Shown here: positions 18,936 to 27,444 of the stretch, piece after piece
Layout: each line of letters opens with the position of its first letter
Numbering within the stretch: position 1 is the stretch's first letter
Source of the DNA: Marinobacter vinifirmus
GTDB taxonomy: Bacteria; Pseudomonadota; Gammaproteobacteria; Pseudomonadales; Oleiphilaceae
Direction of reading: 5' to 3'
Assembly (NCBI RefSeq): GCF_002258215.1
Contig: NZ_NEFY01000001.1
Span: 248,001-312,000, forward strand
DNA: 64,000 nucleotides
Program-made: the position numbers and the translations under genes
Notes under the pieces: model-generated
Told to the model about the DNA's origin: nothing
The model's input: the letters and a program-made list of their open reading frames with translations, nothing else
The model's database searches: none

Positions 18936-19496
18936 TCAGCTCCACTTCAGTTTGGGCGCTTGGTAGGACTGGATGGCCGAGAGCAGTTGCGCTTCGTTAT
19001 CCGTGTGGATAATCATCTCGGCATGGTGCGGTTTCAGGAAGCCGGAATCGGTCATGTTCGAGATCATCTCGCACAATTTATCGTAGAAACCATTGACGTT
19101 GTAAAAGGCGCAGGGTTTTGCGTGATAGCCGAGTTGAGCCCAGGTCCAGGCTTCGAAGATTTCTTCCAGGGTACCGACGCCGCCGGGCAGGGCCACAAAG
19201 GCATCGGCCATTCGGGCCATGGCGGCTTTTCGTTCGTGCATATCAGCAACAATTTTCAGCTCGGTGAGGCCCTGATGGGCCAGCTCCCGATCTTTCAGGT
19301 ACTCGGGAATCACGCCGTACACTTGGGCGCCCTTTTCCAGAAAGGCGTCTGCGACCACGCCCATCAGGCCGACGTTGCCGCCGCCGTACACCAGATCCAC
19401 TCCGTTCGTTGCCAGGTAGTGCCCCAGAGCACGGGTTGCCTGGGCGAATTCCGGGTTTTCACCGATGCTTGAACCACAAAATACGGCAATTTTCAT
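18936..19496 (-). CDS. LOG family protein (nucleotide 5'-monophosphate phosphoribohydrolase)
   Basis: 186 aa Rossmann-fold enzyme of the LOG/TIGR00730 family, which cleaves ribose 5-phosphate from (cytokinin) nucleoside monophosphates. Signature residues are present: IAVFCGSSIG at the start, LVYGGGNVGLMG, and PGGVGTLEEIFE. ATG 19496 is chosen because the family begins MKIAVFCGSS; the longer open frame upstream is low-complexity. Stands alone between repeat copy 1 and an empty intergenic region. Confidence 0.9.
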   Translation of the reverse strand: MKIAVFCGSSIGENPEFAQATRALGHYLATNGVDLVYGGGNVGLMGVVADAFLEKGAQVYGVIPEYLKDRELAHQGLTELKIVADMHERKAAMARMADAFVALPGGVGTLEEIFEAWTWAQLGYHAKPCAFYNVNGFYDKLCEMISNMTDSGFLKPHHAEMIIHTDNEAQLLSAIQSYQAPKLKWS

Positions 19497-19832
19497 GGGT
19501 CTTACGAGGCTCCATTGATTCGGTTCAGAGGGTTGAGTGAGTTCTTCACTCTGTTGTGGTTGGTCCGGGCGTCTTTGGGTGCCGGAGCACAATAGAATGC
19601 CGCCTCCGGTCTGCCCAGTCTAGCCGTTGACCCTACATCCGAACCCGGAAGCCAGTTGTTAAGGCTTCGTAACCTGTTGAAGTATAAATAAAATGTAAGA
19701 GGTGGTGTCTCGTGTGATTCTGTTATTCTCGAATGGTTCAAAACTGACAGGTGCCTGGTGGGGCGCTGAGAACAGGCTCTCCCACCGGCGATACAGGACA
19801 AGTCAGACCACCTGAACCATGGGATTTACATC
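19497..19832. other. Intergenic region between LOG and glycine-zipper genes
   Basis: No gene supported. AT-rich TATAAATAAAATG around 19684-19695 could be part of the promoter for the downstream + strand gene, but a matching -35 at standard distance is not obvious. Confidence 0.35.
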
Positions 19833-20162
19833 ATGAATATGAAATCACTGCTCGTTTTTCTGTCTCTGAGTGCCACCTCGTTGGGTGCCGTTGCGGGTGA
19901 TACCGCCGACGCCGCGCTGGGTGGAGGTATTGGCGGCGCACTGGGGGCCGCCATCGGCAACGAGGTGGGTGGCAGAGATGGTGCGATTCTTGGCGGTGCT
20001 GTCGGTGCGGCAGCGGGAACGGCCGTGACCACCCGGGACCAAAGGGAACACGATCGCGATTATGATTATGATCGCCGTCGGTATGACGATGATCGCAGGT
20101 CTTACCGGAAGTCTCGTGGCCATTTCTGCCCACCAGGCCAGGCGAAAAAGGGTAACTGCTGA
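19833..20162 (+). CDS. Secreted glycine-zipper protein
   Basis: 109 aa. Signal peptide (residues 1-~22, ending GAVAG), then a glycine-zipper membrane segment with GGGIGGALGAAIGNEVGG and GAILGGAVGAAAGTAV, then a highly charged Asp/Arg/Tyr tail and two C-terminal cysteines. Such proteins associate with the outer membrane; function unknown. An in-frame ATG two codons later is an alternative start. Confidence 0.8.
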   Translation: MNMKSLLVFLSLSATSLGAVAGDTADAALGGGIGGALGAAIGNEVGGRDGAILGGAVGAAAGTAVTTRDQREHDRDYDYDRRRYDDDRRSYRKSRGHFCPPGQAKKGNC

Positions 20163-20272
20163 GACGCTTGTGTGTTTCCGGGCGTAGAGGGCGCGTTGTG
20201 GATATCACCGCTGGAGGAATTGATGTGTAACCTGCAGGACGTGATGTCCGGAGCCTGGTGACTGCTGAATAG

Positions 20273-21454
20273 TCAATCCATCCAGTTCCAGGGGGGCGCG
20301 TCCAGAAGCCCCTGGCCAAGAATGCGGGTTTCACCCAGCTCTTTGTTCAGTGCGATGGAATGGCAATCGTCGTCTGCTTCCAGAGCGGCTACCAGTCGAG
20401 GGGCATGGGAAACGACCCACACCTGGGTTTCCCGCGAGGCGCGAATGATCAGTCGGCCGAGGGCCGGAAGCAAGTCGGGATGCAGGCTTGTTTCTGGTTC
20501 GTTCAGCACCAGTAGTGATGGCGGGCGGGGTGTGAGCAGCGCGGCAACCAATAGCAGGTAGCGAAGGGTGCCATCAGAAAGCTCGGCCTGATTCAGGGGG
20601 CGGAGCAGGCCGGCCTGCTCAAATTCCAAGACGAAACGGTTACCTGCGTCTGTGCTGAACCCGAGCCTCGCTCCGGGAAAGGCATCTTCAATAGCGCTGT
20701 GCAGGCCCTCCCGGTCGCCGATTTCGTGAATGGTACGCAGGGCTGCAACCAGGTTATGGCCATTGTGGTCCAGCACCGGGGTGCGGGTCCCGATTTGCGG
20801 GGTGCGGATGCTGGAGTGTTGATCGGTGCGGAACTGATCGTAAAAGCGCCACTGCCTGATGACCTGCCGGACGGCATGGACTTCAGGTATAGCCACAGGA
20901 TCACTGATCTCGCTCAGAATGCTCTCATAGGTGTTTAGCCGGGTGTCGTAGACCTCCCATTTCCGCCCTGAACGTACTTTGACAACCGGCCCGACGCGAT
21001 CAATCAGACAACTGCTTGGGCGGCAGACATCACCCACCCAGATACATTCGCGTTTTATTTCAGGGTCGAGCTGGAACATGCTGGGTTCCTGATAACCTGC
21101 AAACCCCGTAGAGGCCGGAATCCCAAGAGAAATCGCGTAGCCGAATTCTTCGCCGGCAAACCCCAGCCGTAGGCGGGATGGGGTGTTCCCGGCGGTCCCC
21201 TGAACGGGCGCTGAGCCGTCCCGCATCTCCTTTGAGAACTGGCCAGGCCCTGCCCAGAAGGTGTAGTCCAGGCCGCCCTCTTCCGCCAGGGAGGAGATCA
21301 GGTTGCCTTTTGCCGTTTCCGCCAGCAGGCGCAACGATTTATAGAGGTTTGATTTGCCACAGCCGTTTGGACCGGTAACAACGTTCAGGCCCGCCAGCGG
21401 CGCGACCACGTCTCTGAGGCTGCGATAGTTGGAAACGGCAAAGGCTTTGATCAT
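20273..21454 (-). CDS. AAA family ATPase (RecF/AAA_21-like)
   Basis: 393 aa. Walker A GPNGCGKSN at residues ~26-34, an SMC/ABC-like signature ELSDGTLRYL, and Walker B LLVLNEPETSLHPDLL, where the usual DE is NE. A switch His lies in VVSHAPRL. It resembles single-gene predicted ATPases of the AAA_21 group related to OLD nucleases but has no TOPRIM domain and no partner gene. ATG 21454 matches the family start MIKAFAVSNYRSL. Function unknown. Confidence 0.8.
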   Translation of the reverse strand: MIKAFAVSNYRSLRDVVAPLAGLNVVTGPNGCGKSNLYKSLRLLAETAKGNLISSLAEEGGLDYTFWAGPGQFSKEMRDGSAPVQGTAGNTPSRLRLGFAGEEFGYAISLGIPASTGFAGYQEPSMFQLDPEIKRECIWVGDVCRPSSCLIDRVGPVVKVRSGRKWEVYDTRLNTYESILSEISDPVAIPEVHAVRQVIRQWRFYDQFRTDQHSSIRTPQIGTRTPVLDHNGHNLVAALRTIHEIGDREGLHSAIEDAFPGARLGFSTDAGNRFVLEFEQAGLLRPLNQAELSDGTLRYLLLVAALLTPRPPSLLVLNEPETSLHPDLLPALGRLIIRASRETQVWVVSHAPRLVAALEADDDCHSIALNKELGETRILGQGLLDAPPWNWMD

Positions 21455-21672
21455 GATCCGGGCCGAACCTGTTTCTTGAAGAAGGTTGGAGGAGCATATC
21501 ATTATCCGACCCGACGTTTTGGGTTTGGTTGATCAACGAGATCCAGGAGGCTGCAAGGGAGTTTGTGGGTTGGTTTCGAGCTGCCAGTCGAGTGTTTTAT
21601 TTCTGAAACGGCTGGGTCATCTTCGCGGCTTATTCTGCCTGCTCATTTCGAAGCCGATATGGAGAGTGCTTG

Positions 21673-24048
21673 ATGAGCAGGGTAATCCTTCTAGCGTTAA
21701 TGCTTGTGGCCATTACCGGGATGGCAGGGTGTAGCGACGATTCTGACAGCAGTGATGATAATAAAATACCGCCAGTAACGAATCCTGAACCGGATCCAGA
21801 TCCAGATCCTGAGCCCGAGCCCGAACCCAACGTTCTTCTGGATGAAGACTTCGAAGCCATCGCTGAGGGTAAGCTCCCTGAAGGCTGGATGGTGATGGAT
21901 GGCGCGGAAGAGCTTTTCTACACAAAAGAGGGAAGCTTGTTCGTTGATGGCCGCGGTAACAATTACACGCCGGTGGCCTTGCGTTTGCCCGAGTTCCTGC
22001 AGGACCAGGGAAACTATCGTATTGAAGTGTCTTTCACCATTGCAGAGGCGAACACTACTTCTCGTTGGGTCGGCATGCAATATCGGACCGGTCTGGGAGT
22101 AGAACCCTACTACCAAATGGCCATTCGCCAGAACGCGACGGCCGCCAACGGGACGGAGCATGCGTTCCGAAACACCGGCCAGTGGAGCATTGTTGACAAG
22201 GCCGGGTTCTCGGAAGTGATTGACCCTGCCAAGCTTTATACTGCAACCATAGTGGTTCACGGGGATCGCGTTCAACAGTACCTCAACGGCACCCTGCTTC
22301 AAGACTCTGTGCTAGACAGCGATTTCTCACAGGGCGGTGTTGGCTTTCAGGCGGCGGGCAGCCTGTTGCGGGTTGAGGGCGTTACCGTTACGGAACAGCT
22401 GAAGGCGTTGCCGCCATTACCTCCGATGGTGAGTGTGGCTGAGCCGGAGACCGGTGCGTCTATGGCTCCGAGCATCACCAACCTTTCACCGGTCGCCGGC
22501 GATCTGACGGCGTCGCCCGCAAATTCAGTTTTCCTTAAGCTGGATGACCAGTTGATGTTGTCTGGACAGAATGGTGGAAGCCTGGGGTACCTGGACCAAA
22601 TGCTGGATGCCGGTGAGTTCACCGCTATGCCGATGTTGTATGTAACCAGCCAGGCTGCCGTTGACGCTCTGAAGCCCGTGGTTGAACGTCATCAGTTCTT
22701 CGACCTGACACTGGTGTCAGACAACCAGGAGTTGCTGAAAGACGCGCGGGAAAAAATGCCGTTTGTTCGGGCTGCCGTGGATTTTACTCATGCGAACCTG
22801 GTGGCTGGACCGGCTGATTTATTGCGCATTGTACAGACTACCAATCAGTCAAAAGCCAAGATTGCGATTCTGCCGGAAAGCTTGCTGGACAAAACGTCTG
22901 TCCAGTATATCCAGAACCGCCTGATCTCCGTCTGGGGGCAGCTGGAGCAACCGGAATACGTACAAACGGTTGATGCTCTGACGGCGGGTGTTAATGGCCT
23001 TCTGACGACGGACCCGGACCAGGCGCTTGCGTTCTTCACCGCGTTGCCGGAGAACACTCTGTTGAGAAAACCGCTGGTTGTTGGCCACCGTGGCGTTCCT
23101 TCCCAAGTGAGCGAGAATACCGTTGCGGGCGCTCTGAAAGCGGTTGAGCTGGGTGCAGACGCCGTTGAGTCGGACATCTATCTGACCACCGATAACCAGG
23201 TTGTGGTGATGCACGACGGCACTGTCGATCGCACCACCGATGGCACCGGTGCAGTTGAAGAGAAATCGCTGGCAGAGCTCAAGGCCCTTACTGTTGATGG
23301 TGGCCACTCTGTGCCAACCATGGATGAGTTCTTTACGGCATTGAAAGGTAAGCGTGCGGTTCACTTTGTTGAGATCAAGAGCGGCAAGCCTGAAATCGTT
23401 GAGCACCTGAAAGCGGCCATTGAACGCCATGGTGTTCACGATCAGGTGATTGTTATTTCCTTCAACTCTGACCAACTGCTTAAGTTGCAGGAAGTCATGC
23501 CCGGTGTGTCTGGCGGTTTCCTGACAGGCTTCAGCTCAGACAGCAATATGGAAAAGAACCTGCGGACGATTCTCAACGCCACTCAGCAGTATTCGTCCAC
23601 GTTCAATCCGTCCTACGGTAGCCTCGCTCCGGAAGTGATGGAAGCAGCAAAACATCGCGGCACCACTTTCTGGCCGTGGACGTTCCGTAATCTGGCTGAC
23701 GCAGAAAAATACTATCTGGCCGGCACGCACGGGCTGACGACGGACTATGCCCAGTGGTTCAGTGACTATCCGGTTACGGTTGAGCCGGTTAAATCTGATC
23801 TGGTAGTTGCGGCAAATTCTGCCCTGTTGGCGGATCTCACAGTCACAACTCAGGTTGGTAACAACATGACAGCGGCTGCTTCCGACTTCCTGGTTCTGGA
23901 AAGCACGGTTTCTTATGCGAACACGAGCGGTTCGGTGGTGTTTGAAGCCCCGGGCAGTGCAGTTGTTGTTCCTCTGTATGAGTACACCCTCACCGAAGGT
24001 GGTAGTTACTACCTGGTAGGAGCTCGCCAGCAGGTAACCATCAACTGA
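21673..24048 (+). CDS. Lipoprotein glycerophosphodiester phosphodiesterase with lectin-like N-terminal domain
   Basis: 791 aa lipoprotein: lipobox ITGMAGC at ~15-21, then an Asp/Glu/Pro-rich linker (PDPDPDPEPEPEP). Residues ~55-240 resemble a concanavalin-like/DUF1080-type beta sandwich. A middle region of ~220 residues looks like a degenerate second domain (VDALKPVVERHQFFDL). Residues ~465-710 are a GDPD TIM barrel: VGHRGVPSQVSENT, ADAVESDIYLTTDNQVVVMHD, HFVEIK and the late TFWPWTF. It likely hydrolyses glycerophosphodiesters at the cell surface. ATG 21673 is used; an adjacent TTG precedes it. Followed by a strong terminator. Confidence 0.88.
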   Translation: MSRVILLALMLVAITGMAGCSDDSDSSDDNKIPPVTNPEPDPDPDPEPEPEPNVLLDEDFEAIAEGKLPEGWMVMDGAEELFYTKEGSLFVDGRGNNYTPVALRLPEFLQDQGNYRIEVSFTIAEANTTSRWVGMQYRTGLGVEPYYQMAIRQNATAANGTEHAFRNTGQWSIVDKAGFSEVIDPAKLYTATIVVHGDRVQQYLNGTLLQDSVLDSDFSQGGVGFQAAGSLLRVEGVTVTEQLKALPPLPPMVSVAEPETGASMAPSITNLSPVAGDLTASPANSVFLKLDDQLMLSGQNGGSLGYLDQMLDAGEFTAMPMLYVTSQAAVDALKPVVERHQFFDLTLVSDNQELLKDAREKMPFVRAAVDFTHANLVAGPADLLRIVQTTNQSKAKIAILPESLLDKTSVQYIQNRLISVWGQLEQPEYVQTVDALTAGVNGLLTTDPDQALAFFTALPENTLLRKPLVVGHRGVPSQVSENTVAGALKAVELGADAVESDIYLTTDNQVVVMHDGTVDRTTDGTGAVEEKSLAELKALTVDGGHSVPTMDEFFTALKGKRAVHFVEIKSGKPEIVEHLKAAIERHGVHDQVIVISFNSDQLLKLQEVMPGVSGGFLTGFSSDSNMEKNLRTILNATQQYSSTFNPSYGSLAPEVMEAAKHRGTTFWPWTFRNLADAEKYYLAGTHGLTTDYAQWFSDYPVTVEPVKSDLVVAANSALLADLTVTTQVGNNMTAAASDFLVLESTVSYANTSGSVVFEAPGSAVVVPLYEYTLTEGGSYYLVGARQQVTIN

Positions 24049-24053
24049 TGGAA

Positions 24054-24083
24054 AAGGCCGGGCCAGACATTTGGCCCGGCCTT
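24054..24083 (+). terminator. Terminator after the GDPD lipoprotein gene
   Basis: AAGGCCGGGCC (24054-24064) pairs with GGCCCGGCCTT (24073-24083), an 11-base perfect stem with an 8-base loop, six bases after the stop codon. Confidence 0.85.
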
Positions 24084-24173
24084 AACGCGTCTGAGTTTTC
24101 AGCGTTTCTGGAGTCCGTGAGTTCGGCAATATATCAGATTACTCGGGCAGAACTCGGCGCTCGACAGTGACCA

Positions 24174-24731
24174 TTATCTGGAGTGCCTATGGCCTATCAG
24201 CGCCTGAACACAACGGCGGAACAATTCAGCCGAGAAAAACCGGTGTTCGCCTGGCTGTTCTGCAACCAGTAGCTGGCCACCGGACTCTCTGATGCCTCCC
24301 TCAATCATCAGGTTGTCGCTCATCTCGAAGTCTTCAATGCTGTGGCCCAGCTCATCCCGATCGGCTGCGCCCGCGCGTTCACGGTAATGCCGGCGGTCCA
24401 TCGTGAACCCGAACGCAGGTTTGCCCTGGCCGATCATGTAGCCGACTTCGAACACCGTGCCCGGGTCCGCACTGATGCCGCGGAAGGGGGTGAGGTTGGC
24501 AATGATGGCGTCGCAACTGTCCATCAGTTCGCGGTTGGCCTGGTAGATTCGGTGGCCGCGCGTGGGTTTGGCGTCGCGTTCGGAAAACGTCAGGGCGGTG
24601 TCCAGTGGGTCTATGCCTTCACAGCCGGCTTCGCGCAGCAGGCGCTTTTTCTCGGCGACGATGGCGTTGTGTTCTTCGTGTGGGAAAAACACTTCCGGGC
24701 CGGCCAGGTAGATGCGTTTGGGTTTTGCCAT
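24174..24731 (-). CDS. Nucleoside 2-deoxyribosyltransferase family protein
   Basis: 185 aa. Resembles PF05014: IYLAGPEVFFP at the N-terminus, DAIIANLTPFRG in the middle and DPGTVFEVGYMIGQGKP, which contains the catalytic Glu region. Family members exchange or hydrolyse nucleobases of (deoxy)nucleosides. ATG 24731 gives MAKPKRIYLAG; a start six codons upstream (MRAK) is possible. The gene is transcribed away from the damaged DUF3010 copy's terminator. Confidence 0.82.
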   Translation of the reverse strand: MAKPKRIYLAGPEVFFPHEEHNAIVAEKKRLLREAGCEGIDPLDTALTFSERDAKPTRGHRIYQANRELMDSCDAIIANLTPFRGISADPGTVFEVGYMIGQGKPAFGFTMDRRHYRERAGAADRDELGHSIEDFEMSDNLMIEGGIRESGGQLLVAEQPGEHRFFSAELFRRCVQALIGHRHSR

Positions 24732-24789
24732 GTGAACTTTGGCTCTCATTTCGGTTAACGAACGAGTTTACTTGCGAGTCACTATGAAC

Positions 24790-24817
24790 ACAAAAGCCCC
24801 CAGCAGGGGGCTTTTGT
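24790..24817. terminator. Bidirectional terminator
   Basis: ACAAAAGCCCCC (24790-24801) pairs with GGGGGCTTTTGT (24806-24817) around an AGCA loop; the A and T tracts allow function in both directions. It closes the - strand DUF3010/ProX remnant unit. Confidence 0.85.
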
Positions 24818-24833
24818 CGTCTTACTGCAACAC

Positions 24834-25010
24834 TCAGTTATTCACGGTCAATTTCATGGATTGCGCGATGGCGTTGGCATCGGCTGGGCTCCCGTCGCGA
24901 TGCGTCACGCCTTCCAGCCAGGTTTCAACAGCGTCGGGGTTCTGGTGCATCCAGTGGCGAGCAGCCCTTTCCTGCGGAACAAACTGGTTCAGGATCATGT
25001 CCAGGCGCCA
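24834..25010 (-). pseudogene. 3' fragment of a glycine betaine/proline-binding protein gene (ProX-like)
   Basis: About 58 codons ending in TAA: LDMILNQFVPQERAARHW, NPDAVETWLEGVTHRDG and an Asn-rich end. This is the typical C-terminal tail of OpuAC/ProX-type substrate-binding proteins. No start, signal peptide or ligand-binding core is present, and there are no transporter genes nearby. It is fused directly to the truncated DUF3010 gene on the same strand, in a different frame. Confidence 0.65.
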
Positions 25011-25243
25011 CCGGCAAACTTGCCTTTTTGCATCCGCTCCTTGATGGCAACCGTGGCCACGCCGCTCTCGGCCATCAGCGCCGCAAAGGTGGCCTGAAAC
25101 GTTTTCAGGTCGTCCCGGCTGTGGTTTTTGGGTAGCGAGAGTTTGCGTACTTTGCAGTCGGGCAGGTTGAATTGGCCACGGTCCATATTCAGCATACACA
25201 CCACCGCATCGCTGCCGGTCAGTTCTACTCCGCATACAATCAT
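24995..25243 (-). pseudogene. Truncated DUF3010 gene (paralogue of 36667-37098)
   Basis: Starts MIVCGVELTGSDAVVC at ATG 25243 and follows the intact 143-residue protein encoded at 36667 almost residue for residue up to KERMQKGKFAGGA, then ends WT-stop after 82 codons. The sequence beyond the join belongs to a ProX-like gene. The missing 60 residues make a functional product unlikely. Confidence 0.8.
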
Positions 25244-25271
25244 AATAATGCCCCCTAAGCCCCGGTTATTC

Positions 25272-25616
25272 TCAGCCGCAGCATTTCTTGAATTTGAGTC
25301 CACTACCGCAAGTGCAGGCGTCGTTGCGGGAGGGGGATTTTGCTGTGGTGACCGTTCCCGTTTTGTTCAGGATAGCCGTGAGCTCGTTGACGGATTCAAC
25401 GGCGCCCTCGCGGGTATCAACGGAGATCGTCGCGTGAAGTTTCGCCGCAGCCACTTGAGCCTCAACTTCTTTCTTGCGCGCTTCACTGGTAACCACCAGC
25501 GTTAGCGGGTACTTCTTGCTGCCGCTCTTTTGGCTGGCGTTGGTCTGAAAACCGCCATAAGCAGTGTGATGCTGGCGGGCGTCTTGCCGACCTTTGTAGA
25601 AAAATTTATCTGACAT
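25272..25616 (-). CDS. SEC-C metal-binding motif protein (PBPRA1643 family)
   Basis: 114 aa. Begins MSDKFFYKGRQDAR, the recognised start of this family, and ends with the zinc-binding SEC-C motif CTCGSGLKFKKCCG. ATG 25616 is chosen from family start and from a GAAGGAG site upstream (on the - strand). Cytoplasmic, function unknown. Confidence 0.85.
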   Translation of the reverse strand: MSDKFFYKGRQDARQHHTAYGGFQTNASQKSGSKKYPLTLVVTSEARKKEVEAQVAAAKLHATISVDTREGAVESVNELTAILNKTGTVTTAKSPSRNDACTCGSGLKFKKCCG

Positions 25617-25730
25617 GCTGATATCCTGAAGGAGAGAATACCCAGGCGACGGCCGGGCGCAATCTTTTAGCACGCTTGATGAAACAGTGATATAGGGAAA
25701 ACCGGAAAAGACTAATCAAGGAAGCACCAC

Positions 25731-26363
25731 GTGAATCAAAAAGGCTTACTCACCTCATGGAACGACGCCAAGGGTTTCGGTTTTATCACGCCAGAGAACG
25801 GTGGCGAGCGTCTGTTTGCCCACATCAGCGCCTATCAGGGCCGGGGCAGGCCCTCGGCCAGCCGCAAGGTGGTCTACGCACAGACAAAAGATGAGAAGGG
25901 GCGGCTGAGGGCGTCCAGTTTCCAGTACGCTGGCGTGGCGAGACACAGCGCAGCGGTCGCCACGGGCGTTTGGTTTGCTCTGTTGATTGCCGCTGCAGTC
26001 GCAGGGGCGGTTTCTGTGTTGTATGTTCAGGGTTATGTGTCAGTGCTGTTGCCGGCGGCCTATGGCGTAATGAGTGTAGCGACCTTCTTGATGTATGCCG
26101 TCGATAAGGGGGCAGCTGAGAGCGGCAGGAGGCGTGTCCCCGAGGGGCGGTTGCATCTGTTTGAACTCCTGTGCGGCTGGCCGGGGGCACTGGTGGGCCA
26201 GCAATTCTTTCGCCATAAAACCAGAAAGACCTCGTACCAGGTGTCTTTCTGGTTCAATGTCGTCCTCAATCTCGCAGTGCTTTGCTGGTTGTTACTGTGG
26301 CCGGGCGCCGAGTTCGTCAGGCAGGCCCTGGAGATCAGGCCGTTCATGCTTCTAAGGTTTTGA
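25731..26363 (+). CDS. Cold-shock-domain / DUF1294 membrane fusion protein
   Basis: 210 aa. Residues 1-~70 form a cold-shock nucleic-acid-binding domain with KGFGFITPENGG (RNP1-like) and LFAHISAY (RNP2-like). Residues ~75-205 are a four-helix DUF1294 membrane domain, with the signature DKGAAESGRRRVPE...LCGWPGALVGQQFFRHKTRK. The combination is known in gammaproteobacteria; it suggests an RNA-binding head tethered to the inner membrane. Its stop overlaps the next gene (TGATG). Confidence 0.88.
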   Translation: MNQKGLLTSWNDAKGFGFITPENGGERLFAHISAYQGRGRPSASRKVVYAQTKDEKGRLRASSFQYAGVARHSAAVATGVWFALLIAAAVAGAVSVLYVQGYVSVLLPAAYGVMSVATFLMYAVDKGAAESGRRRVPEGRLHLFELLCGWPGALVGQQFFRHKTRKTSYQVSFWFNVVLNLAVLCWLLLWPGAEFVRQALEIRPFMLLRF

Positions 26364-26701
26364 TGATGCAAAACGTCTGCTCGGACGACGAGCTCTCAAC
26401 ATTGCTGCAGTCCAACCCTGTGGTGTTGCTGCTGTATGGAGGGGCAAGTTGTGGCGTCTGCCAGGCTATCAAACCCCAACTGGAGCGCCTTTCCAGTGAA
26501 AAATTCCCGAAGCTGGTTACTGCCTACATTGATTGCCAGGCAACAGCCGGTGCGCTGTGTGCGGCTCAGGGTATTTTCTCGCTGCCAGTAGTGCAGTTAT
26601 GGTTTGAGGGGCGGCGATTTGCGGAATTCGCCCGGGTGTTTTCAATCGGCGAGGTGCGGGCAGCCCTGGAACGGCCGTATGGGCTTTTGATCGAGTGCTG
26701 A
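26363..26701 (+). CDS. Thioredoxin-family protein
   Basis: 112 aa single thioredoxin fold with a CGVC active site in YGGASCGVCQAIKPQLERL and the cis-Pro segment IFSLPVVQLWFEG. No signal peptide, so cytoplasmic. Two adjacent ATGs (26363 and 26366) follow the previous stop. Translationally coupled to the cold-shock/DUF1294 gene. A fragment of a second copy of this gene lies at 32572-32640. Confidence 0.85.
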   Translation: MMQNVCSDDELSTLLQSNPVVLLLYGGASCGVCQAIKPQLERLSSEKFPKLVTAYIDCQATAGALCAAQGIFSLPVVQLWFEGRRFAEFARVFSIGEVRAALERPYGLLIEC

Positions 26702-26749
26702 GCCCTCTCTGTACTCGTGGCAGGACCCAAATCTCGCTGTGCGGATTGG

Positions 26750-27000
26750 CTACGGCTCGCAGATGCCCCGAACAAACACCAGAAGCTCGTTATTGGCGGG
26801 CATTGCAACATCGTCCTGGAGTTGCAGGCCAACGGCCTTGGCCAGCTCAGACAGGGCTTCAATATCTCGGATGCCCATGTGGGGTGCTTGGGATTTCAGC
26901 GACTGATCAAACGCCTTGTTGCTCTCGCTGGTGTAACCGCCCTTATGCTTGAACGGCCCGTACAGGCAGAACGCACCGTCTTTGCCTGTCAGTCTGCGCT
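26750..27000 (-). pseudogene. 3' remnant of a DUF938 methyltransferase gene
   Basis: The - strand frame encodes DGAFCLYGPFKHKGGYTSES, SQAPHMGIRDIEAL and AMPANNELLVF, collinear with the last ~80 residues of the intact DUF938 protein encoded at 31108-31710. The S-adenosylmethionine-binding half is absent; upstream sequence is unrelated. Confidence 0.8.
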
Positions 27001-27149
27001 TGAAAAGCAACAGTCGACGTCTCGGGGGGTTAATCGGCGGGGCAGTAAGGACAGCCAGCTGAGGTGAGCGTATTTTCCGGGAGAGACGAAGTGAAAGGCG
27101 TCCCTCACGTTCATGTAGCATCCCCGCATTGCCCATTTTTGAACCAGTT

Positions 27150-27235
27150 TCCGCGAACCCTTGCTGCTCAAGGCTTAGAGGTGGTTAACCCGAGGTTCCC
27201 AACAAAGTTATCCACAGCTTTTGTGTGTAACGTAG
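27150..27235 (+). repeat. DnaA-box repeat, copy 2
   Basis: TTATCCACA at 27208-27216 inside CAACAAAGTTATCCACAG, followed by CTTTTGTGTGTAA. It shares CCTTGCTGCT, GGCTTAGAGGTGGTTAACCC and CGAGGTTCC with copy 1 at corresponding positions, so the repeat unit is about 85-90 bases and not just the box. Confidence 0.8.
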
Positions 27236-27444
27236 TTGGCAGTCCCGGTTTACTTGGCAGGATAAGGGGCTGCCCCGGCAATGCCAGAGAAACAGTCATC
27301 CTGGGAAACTTTCGTTCTACTCAGTGGGCATTACCGGGTCAACCGGGGAAATGGTATCCTCTTCCCCGAATTTATAGTTCGCAAATCAAGCCAAAGTGCC
27401 GGCACCCGGTAGGTTACCTTTAATCCGGAATCTGAGTGTTACCC
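27236..27444. other. Intergenic region before glutaredoxin gene
   Basis: No gene supported. An interior inverted pair (CCCGGTTTACTTGG and the later CCGGGTCAACCGGGG) gives weak folding potential but no convincing terminator. Confidence 0.3.

Noticed and set aside
20273..21454. AAA ATPase as a defence gene (Gabija/OLD/Septu-like)
   Set aside because: No nuclease or partner gene adjoins it and no TOPRIM domain is present; kept as an ATPase of unknown function.
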